Notes under the pieces: generated by a model
Seen by the model: only the letters and a program-made list of their open reading frames with translations
Database searches by the model: none
Told to the model about the DNA's origin: nothing
Assembly: GCF_041893525.1 (NCBI RefSeq)
Contig: NZ_CP169068.1
Strand: one strand, 5' to 3'
DNA: 64,000 bases
DNA from: Phaeobacter bryozoorum
GTDB lineage: Bacteria; Pseudomonadota; Alphaproteobacteria; Rhodobacterales; Rhodobacteraceae
Translations under genes and position numbers: made by a program
Part shown: positions 9,580-17,407 of the stretch, piece by piece
How positions within the stretch are numbered: position 1 is the stretch's first letter
How the letters are laid out: each line of letters opens with the position of its first letter

Positions 9580-10944
9580 ATGCCGCAGGTCCTGTCGCTT
9601 TTCCAAGGAGAACGCCTCGCCGCCCGCGTGTTGCGCTCGGCCTCCTGGCTGATGATCGGCTATGGCGGCAGTCAGGCGCTGCGGTTGGCGGCGAATCTGG
9701 TGATGACGCGGCTGCTGTTCCCCGAAGCCTTTGGCCTGATGGCGCTGGTCAGCGTTGTGGTCACCGGGCTGGCGCTGTTTTCCGATATGGGGATCGGTCC
9801 GTCCATTGCCCAGAGCAAGCGCGGCGACGATCCGGATTTCCTCGACACGGCCTGGAGCGTGCAGGTGGTGCGTGGCTTTGTCCTGTGGGGGTTGACCCTG
9901 CTGTTGGCCTGGCCTGTTTCGCAATTCTATGGCGCAGCGGAATTGCTGTGGTACCTGCCGATTGCCGGTATCGCGCTGGTGCTCAACGGATTTGACCCGA
10001 TCCGCGTGGAGACGGCCCATCGCCATTTGCTGGTCGGTCGACTAACGGCGCTGGAGCTGATCAGCCAGGCCATTGGCATTGGCGCCATGGTTCTGCTGGC
10101 CTGGTGGACGCAATCGGTTCTGGCCTTGGTCCTGGGCAGTGTCCTGCAGGCAGGCGTATTCCTGCTGAGCATGCATCTGGGACTGCCGGGACGGCCCAGC
10201 CGGTTTCGATGGGAGCCGACGGCGCTGCGTGAATTGCTGCATTTCGGCAAATGGATTTTCCTGTCGACCGCCTTCTGGTTTCTGACCTCGCAGGGCGATC
10301 GGGCCATTCTGGGCAAGTTCGTCCCGCTGGACGTGCTTGGTATCTACAATATCGGATTTTTCCTGGCGAGCTTCCCGATGGCACTCGGCCATGCGGTGAA
10401 CCAGCGGCTGATGATCCCGGTTTACCGCGACAAGCCTGCCCATGCCGCACCGGAGTACCGGCGCAAACAGCGCCAGCTGCGCGCCGGGCTGAGCATGATG
10501 ATCCTGTCGATCCTGCTGACGATGGCCTGGCTTGGCCCTTGGCTTGTCGATCTGCTCTATGATGCGCGATATGGCGATGCCGGTCCGATGGTGGTTCTGA
10601 TCGCGCTTGCCATGGCTCCGGCTGTGATCACCATGACCTATGATCAGGCCGCGTTGGCCGCCGGGGACAGCCGGTCATTCTTTGTTTTTACGGCGGCGCG
10701 AGGGATTGCGCAGACGGTGCTGTTTCTGGCCGGGGTGATGCTGTTTGGCCTGACAGGCGGGATCGCCGCGCTGGGGCTGGCGATGGTAATGGCCTATCCG
10801 GTGATGATCTGGCTGGCCTGCAAACACCATGTCTGGGATCCGCTGCATGACCTGCTGTTTATGGTTCTGGCTCTGATGGTTGGCCTGTCCGCGATCTGGT
10901 GGCACTGGGACAGGCTGACGGCGATGATCGCCGCGGTTGGCTAA
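9580..10944 (+). CDS. Polysaccharide flippase, Wzx/oligosaccharide-flippase family
   Basis: 454 residues with about 12 hydrophobic segments, typical of MOP-superfamily flippases that move undecaprenyl-linked repeat units to the periplasmic side. The N-terminus (ASWLMIGYGGSQALRLAANL, then TRLLFPEAFGLMAL) is characteristic of the family. I start at ATG 9580 because CGAGGA sits 5 bases upstream (9569-9574); a TTG at 9535 would add 15 residues without a ribosome binding site. It is flanked by GT4, Wzz and priming-transferase genes, so a Wzx/Wzy-dependent exopolysaccharide pathway is likely. No polymerase (Wzy) is visible in this window. Confidence 0.9.
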   Translation: MPQVLSLFQGERLAARVLRSASWLMIGYGGSQALRLAANLVMTRLLFPEAFGLMALVSVVVTGLALFSDMGIGPSIAQSKRGDDPDFLDTAWSVQVVRGFVLWGLTLLLAWPVSQFYGAAELLWYLPIAGIALVLNGFDPIRVETAHRHLLVGRLTALELISQAIGIGAMVLLAWWTQSVLALVLGSVLQAGVFLLSMHLGLPGRPSRFRWEPTALRELLHFGKWIFLSTAFWFLTSQGDRAILGKFVPLDVLGIYNIGFFLASFPMALGHAVNQRLMIPVYRDKPAHAAPEYRRKQRQLRAGLSMMILSILLTMAWLGPWLVDLLYDARYGDAGPMVVLIALAMAPAVITMTYDQAALAAGDSRSFFVFTAARGIAQTVLFLAGVMLFGLTGGIAALGLAMVMAYPVMIWLACKHHVWDPLHDLLFMVLALMVGLSAIWWHWDRLTAMIAAVG

Positions 10945-10966
10945 GAACCAGGACCGAACGCCTCTT

Positions 10967-12253
10967 TCAGCCGCTTGCTTCGGCCCCCGGCGGGCGCCGC
11001 CTGTTGAAGCCTCTGCGCAGCCGCGCGAGGAAGCCGCGCCGCCGGGGTGCCGTGTCCAGATAGGGGATCGCAACAACCGGTGTCAGGCCCGTTTCCCGCT
11101 CCATCTGCGCCACGCTGCGCAGCACCGGGTGCCGCAGCTCAAGCAGGAAGGCGATGCCAAGGGCCAGTCCGATACTGGCAACACCGCCCATCAGTGCCTT
11201 TTTCTTGCGCCCGCCTGTTGCCGGATAGTCCGGAAGCGGCGCGGATTCGATGATATTCAAGCGCTCCGACTGGCGCGAGGCTTCCAGACGAAAGCCCACT
11301 TCCGCCTCGGTCCGGCGCTGAGAAATCGCATCCAGCTCGCTTTGCAGCTGGCTCATCCTGCGCTCATAGACGCCGAGCTGGCGCTCCACCTCCGGTGTGG
11401 TTTCCAGCGATCGCTCAAGCGTCGACCTGCGGTTCAGCAGCAGTTCGCGCTGCGCGTCCAGCGTGGCCAGTTTCTCCTCAAAGACTTCAAGCATGCGACG
11501 GGCCGTGGCCTGACGCTGGTTCGATGTGGTCTGATCCGCCTGTCTGCGCAGCTCGATCTGCTCGCGCTCGATCTCCAGCAAGCCGGTATTGAGCGATGAA
11601 ATCTCCTCGCGGCGCATCTCGATCCCGCCGGGAAGTGCAACGTTATTGGCGTTGCGATAGGCGGTGATCTCATTCTCGAGCTCGGCCACCTCGCCGATGA
11701 GCGCGGCTTCCTTGTCGGCAAAAAAGGTCAGGGTTTCCCGGGCCTGTTCGATGCGCGAGCTCTGGCTCAGTTCAATCGTGCGGGTGGCGAATTCACTGGC
11801 AACGGCCTGCGCCTGTTCCGGCGTCGGCATCAGCGCCGAGATGGTCAGCACCGAAATCGTGCCGTCATCGGCAAACCCCTCCCTCGCGGCAGCAACCCCG
11901 GTCAGCGAGACGGAGTCGCGCAGCAGCGCCACCTTTTCAGAGGGGACAAGGCCTGGCAGTTCCTTGTAGAGACCGTATTTCTCGATGATTTCCAGGACCG
12001 AACCACGCGCCATCAGACGCTGCTCGATCAGTTGCAGCCGCCGCGCCGAAGATCCGTCAACGGTGGATTTGGCAAGTTCGTCGGCGATCTTCGGCCGGGT
12101 GATCTGCAGGACCGCCGAGCTTTCGTAGAAATGCTGCTGCTTTGCCGCGACCCATAGCGACACCATGGCACCCAGCAGGACAACCCAAAGGATCACCGAC
12201 GCGCGCCGTCGCAGCATATCCAAAATGTCATCCAGAGTGCGGATCGGTCCCAT
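10967..12253 (-). CDS. Polysaccharide chain-length determinant (Wzz/PCP family)
   Basis: 428 residues. One membrane segment near residues 18-40 (ILWVVLLGAMVSLWVAA), a long periplasmic part rich in heptad-like coiled coil (about 170-330: EAALIGEVAELENEI and onward), and a second membrane segment near 355-375. The short basic cytoplasmic tail (RRRGFLARLRRGFNRRR) lacks a kinase domain. This matches a Wzz-type co-polymerase whose ATPase partner is separate, here the gene at 12357-13415. It regulates exopolysaccharide chain length or export in the inner membrane. Transcribed downstream of the CpsD-like and priming-transferase genes. Confidence 0.88.
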   Translation of the reverse strand: MGPIRTLDDILDMLRRRASVILWVVLLGAMVSLWVAAKQQHFYESSAVLQITRPKIADELAKSTVDGSSARRLQLIEQRLMARGSVLEIIEKYGLYKELPGLVPSEKVALLRDSVSLTGVAAAREGFADDGTISVLTISALMPTPEQAQAVASEFATRTIELSQSSRIEQARETLTFFADKEAALIGEVAELENEITAYRNANNVALPGGIEMRREEISSLNTGLLEIEREQIELRRQADQTTSNQRQATARRMLEVFEEKLATLDAQRELLLNRRSTLERSLETTPEVERQLGVYERRMSQLQSELDAISQRRTEAEVGFRLEASRQSERLNIIESAPLPDYPATGGRKKKALMGGVASIGLALGIAFLLELRHPVLRSVAQMERETGLTPVVAIPYLDTAPRRRGFLARLRRGFNRRRPPGAEASG

Positions 12254-12356
12254 GTGTCGGCTCGTTTGATGGTTGGTTGCGGTTGGTCGTCGGTTCAGAA
12301 ACGGCGCGCGCGCCGGGAGGCGGGATCAGGGACCTCGGCGAGGTCCCCGGTCGGAT

Positions 12357-13415
12357 CTATTGGCCAAATTGCAGCAAACCGGCGCCCCGCGCGCGGTTCA
12401 GGCTGACGCCCAGCAACTGGGTTTGACCATCAAAGAGTTTTTCACAGGCCGCGAGATGTGCCGCCGTGGTACGGGTGCCGTCGGCAATCAGCAGAACGCC
12501 ATCGACCTGCGGCAGAAAGGCGGCGGTATCGTCATGTTCCAGAACCGGCGGCAGATCGAACAATGTCACATCCGCGCTCGTGCTTAGCACCATGTCGTCG
12601 ATCACGCTGGCGCACCGCCCGTCATGCAGGATTTCGGCGGCGTTGCGGTCCGGGGCTGCGGTCAGCCCGACGGCCAGAGACGCGGCGGGGCGGATCAGAT
12701 GCTCTGCCAGTGTCAGCTCCCCTGATAGAAAGCCCGGCATATCGCCGGCCGGTGGCAGTTTCAGCGCGGAGGCGACACCGGGTCTGCGAAAATTCAGATC
12801 CATCAGCACCGTGCGTGTCCCCGGAACCCGCGCCATGCTGAGCGCGAGGTTGACGGCAGAGAACGTGGCCCCGCACCCGGCTGTCGGCGCCGCGACGGCA
12901 ACCCGCTTCCAGCCCTGTGCCTTCAGACTGTGAAGCAGGCGGGTGCGCAGCAGGTCAAAGGCGTTTGCGGTGGGGGAGTTGCGAAAGAAATTCACCAGCG
13001 GCGAGCGCGCCACCTGATGACCGCGAATGTCCAGTGGGACGCGGTGGAGACGCTCCCACATCTCGGGCAGGTTCGCGGGCAGGCGCTGCGGCTTTGGATC
13101 CGTATCTGAGATCCCTTCGAGCGGCCTGTTTCTGCTGCTCTCAGGGCGCCGGGCAAAACGTCTGCCTTCATCGGCCTGCGCGCTGCGCGCGGCAGCCGCC
13201 ATTTCTCGGGCATTTTCACCGCCCTGTTGTGGCGCGTTCGGCGCAGACTGAGGCTGCCCGGTCAGAGCCGTGTCATGCTCTGGGTCCGAGGAGTTGCGCC
13301 CCTTGCGGCGGCGAAATCTCTTAAAGCCTTGTTGCGTCATTGCAATGGGGTCGTCCCACTCCAGTTTCTGTCCACAGGTGCCAGGGGCCTCCGCGTCGTT
13401 GATCGCATCTTTCAT
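12357..13415 (-). CDS. CpsD/CapB-like P-loop exopolysaccharide protein with degenerate Walker A
   Basis: About 352 residues. An N-terminal charged, low-complexity stretch of roughly 130 residues precedes a fold similar to BY-kinase/CpsD ATPases: NAFDLLRTRLLHSLKAQGWKR, a P-loop position, the Walker A' strand TVLMDLNFRRPG and the later DVTLFDLPPVL. The Walker A reads APTAGCGATFSAVNLA where active members have GEGKST, so the key lysine is absent. No tyrosine cluster ends the protein. It may act as a non-catalytic partner of Wzz rather than a kinase; that is inference. ATG 13415 is preceded by GAGGGGG at good spacing, better than the ATG 33 bases upstream. Confidence 0.82.
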   Translation of the reverse strand: MKDAINDAEAPGTCGQKLEWDDPIAMTQQGFKRFRRRKGRNSSDPEHDTALTGQPQSAPNAPQQGGENAREMAAAARSAQADEGRRFARRPESSRNRPLEGISDTDPKPQRLPANLPEMWERLHRVPLDIRGHQVARSPLVNFFRNSPTANAFDLLRTRLLHSLKAQGWKRVAVAAPTAGCGATFSAVNLALSMARVPGTRTVLMDLNFRRPGVASALKLPPAGDMPGFLSGELTLAEHLIRPAASLAVGLTAAPDRNAAEILHDGRCASVIDDMVLSTSADVTLFDLPPVLEHDDTAAFLPQVDGVLLIADGTRTTAAHLAACEKLFDGQTQLLGVSLNRARGAGLLQFGQ

Positions 13416-13490
13416 GAAACCCCCTCGCAGTTCTACCACGTTAGGCAAGATGCGCCTATAGTCCGGCCCATCACAGTTAGATGCGATCGG

Positions 13491-14360
13491 TTAATATCCC
13501 GTGCCTCGCAGAACGACACCCACCGTCCGCAGCAAAAGATCGACATCCGTGCGCAGGCTCAGGTCGCCGTGATAGCTGGTATCGGCGCGGGCGCGGGTGG
13601 CAAATCCACTCTCATTACGCACCGAGACCTGCCAGAGACCGGTAATCCCGGGTTTGAGATCGAAATAGGCGGTGGCATCGCCATAGAGCGACAGTTGATC
13701 GGGCATCATCGGACGCGGGCCAACCAGGCTCATCTCACCGATCAGAACATTCCACAGCTGTGGCAGCTCATCCAGTGACGTGGTGCGCAGGAAGCGGCCG
13801 ACCGGCGTGATGCGCGGATCTGCCTTCAGCTTCTGCGTCTCGTCCCATTCGCGCCGCATGGCCGGATTGCTGGCGAGATAACGCTCCAGCAGCTTGTCGG
13901 CATCGCGCACCATGGTGCGCAGTTTCAGGATCGAGAATACCCGCCCGCGCTGGCCAAGGCGATCCTGCGTGTAGAAGGGATTGCCCCCTTCCAGCCAAAG
14001 CGCAAGCGCGGCCATCAGGATCAAGGGCAGACTGATCGGCAGTGTGAGCAGAACCAGCGTGATATCGAGCATACGTTTGCCGAAAACGGCATAACCCTGA
14101 CGAGACATTTTCGAGGACTGGGCCTGAACGTCGTCGCGCAGTCCGGTCAGGTGACTGTCGAGCGCCCGGCGCGGCGAAGATGATCGCGCCGAAATCTCTG
14201 CATTCATATTGGCAACGGACTTGGCGACAGACACAAAACGCGCTTCCCTGACCAATGCCACAGGATAGCCGTTTCCGACCAACGGCCAGCGCGACCATGT
14301 CGCCCGACCGACCGCAACACCAGACGGGCGAGCAGCCCCCTCTTGCACGAAATCCTTCAT
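13491..14360 (-). CDS. Exopolysaccharide priming sugar transferase (ExoY/WcaJ-like phosphoglycosyl transferase)
   Basis: Transfers a sugar-1-phosphate to undecaprenyl phosphate, the first step of repeat-unit assembly. A membrane hairpin (LDITLVLLTLPISLPLILMAALALWL) is followed by the catalytic domain: FYTQDRLGQRGRVFSILKLRTM, RRTSLDELPQLWNVL-like RTTSLDELPQLWNVLIGEMS, LVGPRPMM and LKPGITGLWQVS. It ends at VLRGTGY, as in many roseobacter ExoY proteins. The open frame extends to 14543 but that part has no family resemblance. ATG 14360 and ATG 14207 are both possible starts and neither has a strong ribosome binding site. Substrate is probably glucose or galactose phosphate, unproven. Confidence 0.88.
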   Translation of the reverse strand: MKDFVQEGAARPSGVAVGRATWSRWPLVGNGYPVALVREARFVSVAKSVANMNAEISARSSSPRRALDSHLTGLRDDVQAQSSKMSRQGYAVFGKRMLDITLVLLTLPISLPLILMAALALWLEGGNPFYTQDRLGQRGRVFSILKLRTMVRDADKLLERYLASNPAMRREWDETQKLKADPRITPVGRFLRTTSLDELPQLWNVLIGEMSLVGPRPMMPDQLSLYGDATAYFDLKPGITGLWQVSVRNESGFATRARADTSYHGDLSLRTDVDLLLRTVGVVLRGTGY

Positions 14361-15025
14361 TTCCAACCCCAATCTAGGACCGCCCCCGCGATCCTCACCC
14401 GTGCGCTGAAACAACAGCGACATTGCCCCGCCAAAGCGGGCGTACTCGCACCAATCTGAGTATCCCGGCACGACAGCGCCCCGGGTCCCAAGTCCAATAA
14501 GATCGATGGTTCTTCTCCAGCCGCACCCCCATGAGGCTGGCACCTTCGTCCCAATCAGGCGGCCCGTTCAGGTCGCCCTCCGAACCGCAATTGCGGCCAT
14601 TTCTTAATAAAGCAATTTTACGCAAATCTCAGTAAAATCGGAGATAGGGCAGTATTCGCTCAATTTTCAGTAAATCAGGGCGCCAACTGAGAAACAATTC
14701 CTCTAAAGGATAGGAACTATCTCCGCAGCCTACCCAAAAGTATAAGGAATCAACGAAACTCATGGCTAAATTCGAGTCCACGCCCGGCTTATCCAATAAG
14801 GAATGTTAACCTTCTTCATCGGGCGGCTGGATCCGTTAACCATTTCCCCGCCATTGCCGAAACAAAAATAGCGCCAATCCGGGCCCGATTGTCGCCTGAA
14901 GCCAAATGGCGCCAAATCCGGGGCTGACGTTGATCATTGACCCGGAACTTGGCAAGGAGGGGCTTGGTGCCGGAAACCGCCGTCACCGCATTCCCGTTTC
15001 GGGATCCGGGCAAAAGGACATCAAC
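14361..15025. promoter_or_regulatory. Divergent, AT-rich regulatory region upstream of exopolysaccharide genes
   Basis: No convincing gene. The stretch 14600-14820 is clearly more AT-rich than its surroundings. Visible elements are an inverted repeat ATTTTAC / GTAAAAT (14615-14638, 10-base spacer), TCAGTAAA repeated directly at 14629 and 14667, and a perfect 9-bp inverted pair CGGAGATAG (14639-14647) and CTATCTCCG (14717-14725) set 69 bases apart. These probably serve the leftward priming-transferase/CpsD/Wzz transcript. The rightward DgoK-like gene may use the same region. Confidence 0.45.
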
Positions 15026-15934
15026 ATGTGCGCTGCATCTTCTGAGCCATTCTCTGCATCAACCGCCGGGGCCGCCCCGATGAAATCTGCCAACTGGGTG
15101 GCTGCGGATCACGCAGACGGTCGCTTGATGGTCTGGCTGATGAACGAAGGGGACGCAGTGCAACATGTCTCCGCCAGCACAGGCGCCGATTTGATGGCGG
15201 ATCTGGCCGGGCTGGTTGGCACGCTGCATGGCTGCGCCCCGGAGACGCCGATCCTGCTCAATGATGACAGCCTGCGGGGCGGCACGACGGGCACGATCGC
15301 GGTGCCTGCCAAGGTCACGGAGCTGCCGATGGGAGAGGCGATGCTGGGGACGCACCCGCTGCGGCTGCTTGGCGGGCTGTCACAAAGCGCTCCGGTTGGA
15401 GTGATGCGCGGTGCCGTCAATCGCATTGCGGGGTTCCTCAGCCTCAACCCCGACTGGGACGGCGTGATCTGCATTGCTGGGGTGACGACCCATTGGGCAC
15501 TGATCAGCGCAGAGGAAGTGGTCAGTTTTCAGAGCTTTCTGACACCCGGACTGTGGCGCAGCCTGGCGCCGGGATTGGGCATTGAGGGGGGCGCAGAATT
15601 TCAGAGTGCCGAGCGCACCGCTCTGACAGCGGCGATGGAAACCATCCAGTCCAAACCTGAAGCCCTGGCCGCGCGTTTGGCCGAGCTTCAGGTTCTGCGG
15701 GACGGATCAGACAGCGAAACCTCTGCGCGTCTTTGGGGGCTGCTCCTTGGTGCAGAGCTGTCGGCGGCGCGCCCCTATTGGTTAGGGCAGAATGTTGCCC
15801 TGATCGCAGCTGCGCCGCTGGATGTGCCCTATTGTCTTGCGCTCAATCACCAGGGCGTGCCGGTTACCCGTACCGACGCCGATCGCATGGCTCTGGCCGG
15901 TCTGGTCCGGGCCTGGCGGGGCATCACATCCTAG
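15026..15934 (+). CDS. 2-dehydro-3-deoxygalactonokinase (DgoK family)
   Basis: 302 residues. DgoK enzymes phosphorylate 2-keto-3-deoxy-galactonate in the De Ley-Doudoroff galactose pathway. Family features are the LGGLSQSAPVGVMRGAVNRIAGFL block, DGVICIAGVTTHWALIS (compare the family GTHSKW) and FQSFLTPGLW. The usual N-terminal phosphate-binding DWGTS is replaced here by WVAADHADGRLMVWL, so activity is uncertain. ATG 15026 is preceded by AAAAGGA (15012-15018) at 7 bases; the frame is open 120 bases further upstream without a ribosome binding site. No DgoA or DgoD neighbour is present. Confidence 0.75.
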   Translation: MCAASSEPFSASTAGAAPMKSANWVAADHADGRLMVWLMNEGDAVQHVSASTGADLMADLAGLVGTLHGCAPETPILLNDDSLRGGTTGTIAVPAKVTELPMGEAMLGTHPLRLLGGLSQSAPVGVMRGAVNRIAGFLSLNPDWDGVICIAGVTTHWALISAEEVVSFQSFLTPGLWRSLAPGLGIEGGAEFQSAERTALTAAMETIQSKPEALAARLAELQVLRDGSDSETSARLWGLLLGAELSAARPYWLGQNVALIAAAPLDVPYCLALNHQGVPVTRTDADRMALAGLVRAWRGITS

Positions 15935-15949
15935 GATCTGCCAGAGCGC

Positions 15950-17080
15950 CTATGGCAGCGGATTGGTCTGGAACAGCCGGATCTTCAAACCGCCATGGGC
16001 CACCGGCGGACCAAAGGGTTTGAAGGGCAAATTCGTCGCCTTGGCCAAGGAGGTCTCGCTGGTAACGATGCCGACGCGCCAACCACTGAAACGGACCATC
16101 AGCGTTTCCCCAAGCGCCGCATAGAGCGCATAGAGCAGCTTCTTGTTGCCGATCCGCGCGCCATAAGGCGGGTTCACGATCACCAGACCCGGTTTGCCCT
16201 CCGGACCCAGATCCGGTGGCGTCAGGTCGCTGACCGCCTGCTGAACAATGGTCACCAGATCGCCGACCCCTGCCCGTTCGGCATTGGCGGTGGCCATGTC
16301 AACCGCGCCATCATTGCGGTCGGATCCGTAGCAGCGTGCGCTGGTCTGGCGCGGGTTCTGCTCAGCACGCAGGGCCTGCCAAGCATCGGGATCAAAGCTG
16401 GCCATCTGTTCAAACGCAAAACTGCGGCTGCGGCCGGGAAACAGCCCTCTGGCGATCTCGGCCGCCTCGATCACAAAGGTGCCGGAGCCGCACATCGGAT
16501 CCACCACGGGCTCCTGCCCGTCATACCCGCAGTCCCGCAGGAACAGAGCGGCGAGGTTCTCGCGCATCGGCGCCTTGCCCACGGCTGTCTTGTGACCGCG
16601 CTTGTGCAGCCCCTCGCCGGAGGTATCGACGCTGAAGGTGCAGAGATTATCCTCGATCCGCAGTTTCACCGTGATGGGGGCATCGGCGCTGATCTCGGCG
16701 CCAAGCTCCTCTGTGATCGCACGTTCGATACGCTGGGTGGCCGCACCTGCGTGGTAGATCTTGGATTTCTTGTTGGTTGTGGTCTCCACGCGGACCGGGA
16801 CATCCGCGCGCAGCACATCCGACCAGGGAAATTTGCGGGCGCGCTTGTCGAGCTGCGCGAGGTGAAACGCACGGAAAGAACCGATACGGGCCAGCACGCG
16901 CGCGGCGCCGCGCAATTGCAGATTGGCGCGCCAGACATCGGGCCAGCCGCCTTCAAAAGTGACGCCACCGGGTACCGTTTTGGCACCGGCAAAGCCAGCC
17001 TCCGTCGCTTCGCGCTGCAGGGTCTGCTCCATCCCCGGAGGGGCGGTCAGGAAGATCTCGAATGTATCACATGTATCCAT
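15950..17080 (-). CDS. THUMP-domain class I SAM-dependent rRNA methyltransferase (RlmL N-terminal/YcbY-like)
   Basis: 376 residues. N-terminal THUMP-type RNA-binding region (about 40-160, with FHLAQLDKRARKFPW), then HKRGHKTAVGKAPMRENLAA, the Rossmann SAM motif DPMCGSGTF and the base-methylation motif VNPPYGARIG. The family methylates guanine N2 in 23S rRNA (m2G2445 in E. coli RlmL). This protein matches only the N-terminal methyltransferase half of E. coli RlmL, which is the common form in alphaproteobacteria. It converges with the DgoK-like gene across a 15-base gap. The exact rRNA position is inferred from the family. Confidence 0.88.
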   Translation of the reverse strand: MDTCDTFEIFLTAPPGMEQTLQREATEAGFAGAKTVPGGVTFEGGWPDVWRANLQLRGAARVLARIGSFRAFHLAQLDKRARKFPWSDVLRADVPVRVETTTNKKSKIYHAGAATQRIERAITEELGAEISADAPITVKLRIEDNLCTFSVDTSGEGLHKRGHKTAVGKAPMRENLAALFLRDCGYDGQEPVVDPMCGSGTFVIEAAEIARGLFPGRSRSFAFEQMASFDPDAWQALRAEQNPRQTSARCYGSDRNDGAVDMATANAERAGVGDLVTIVQQAVSDLTPPDLGPEGKPGLVIVNPPYGARIGNKKLLYALYAALGETLMVRFSGWRVGIVTSETSLAKATNLPFKPFGPPVAHGGLKIRLFQTNPLP

Positions 17081-17407
17081 GACCTCTCCTTAGCGGCAAA
17101 ACCCCCTGTCAGCGACGGCAAATTTCGCCATTCGGCGCGGCGGCAATGGCCGCTACCGTTGCCGTGCACGCAAGTGCGGATCGCGCACTGTGGGATTCCC
17201 GCGACGATTGCCGCGATGCAGCACCGCAGAGCCCATCCGCACGGTCAGATCACTCGCCTCAAGGTGGATTTACTTATCTTTAAAATTCAGCGCCTTACGA
17301 TAAACTAAAAAATTAGTTTGACAAGATAGACTGCGGTATGGAACCTGTTTGTCAGCCGGGTGCCACGGGGCATCTTTGGCCACAATAAATCACTAGGGAG
17401 GAGAAAG
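17081..17407 (+). promoter_or_regulatory. glp promoter/operator region with perfect palindrome
   Basis: No gene is visible between the methyltransferase start and glpV. A perfect inverted repeat AAACTAA-AAAA-TTAGTTT lies at 17302-17319 and runs into TTGACA at 17318-17323, a good -35 candidate, though the -10 box is not obvious. The layout suggests a repressor that blocks RNA polymerase at glpV. The glpV ribosome binding site AGGGAGGAG is at 17394-17403, which suggests strong translation of the binding protein. No glpR-like regulator lies in this window. Confidence 0.55.
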
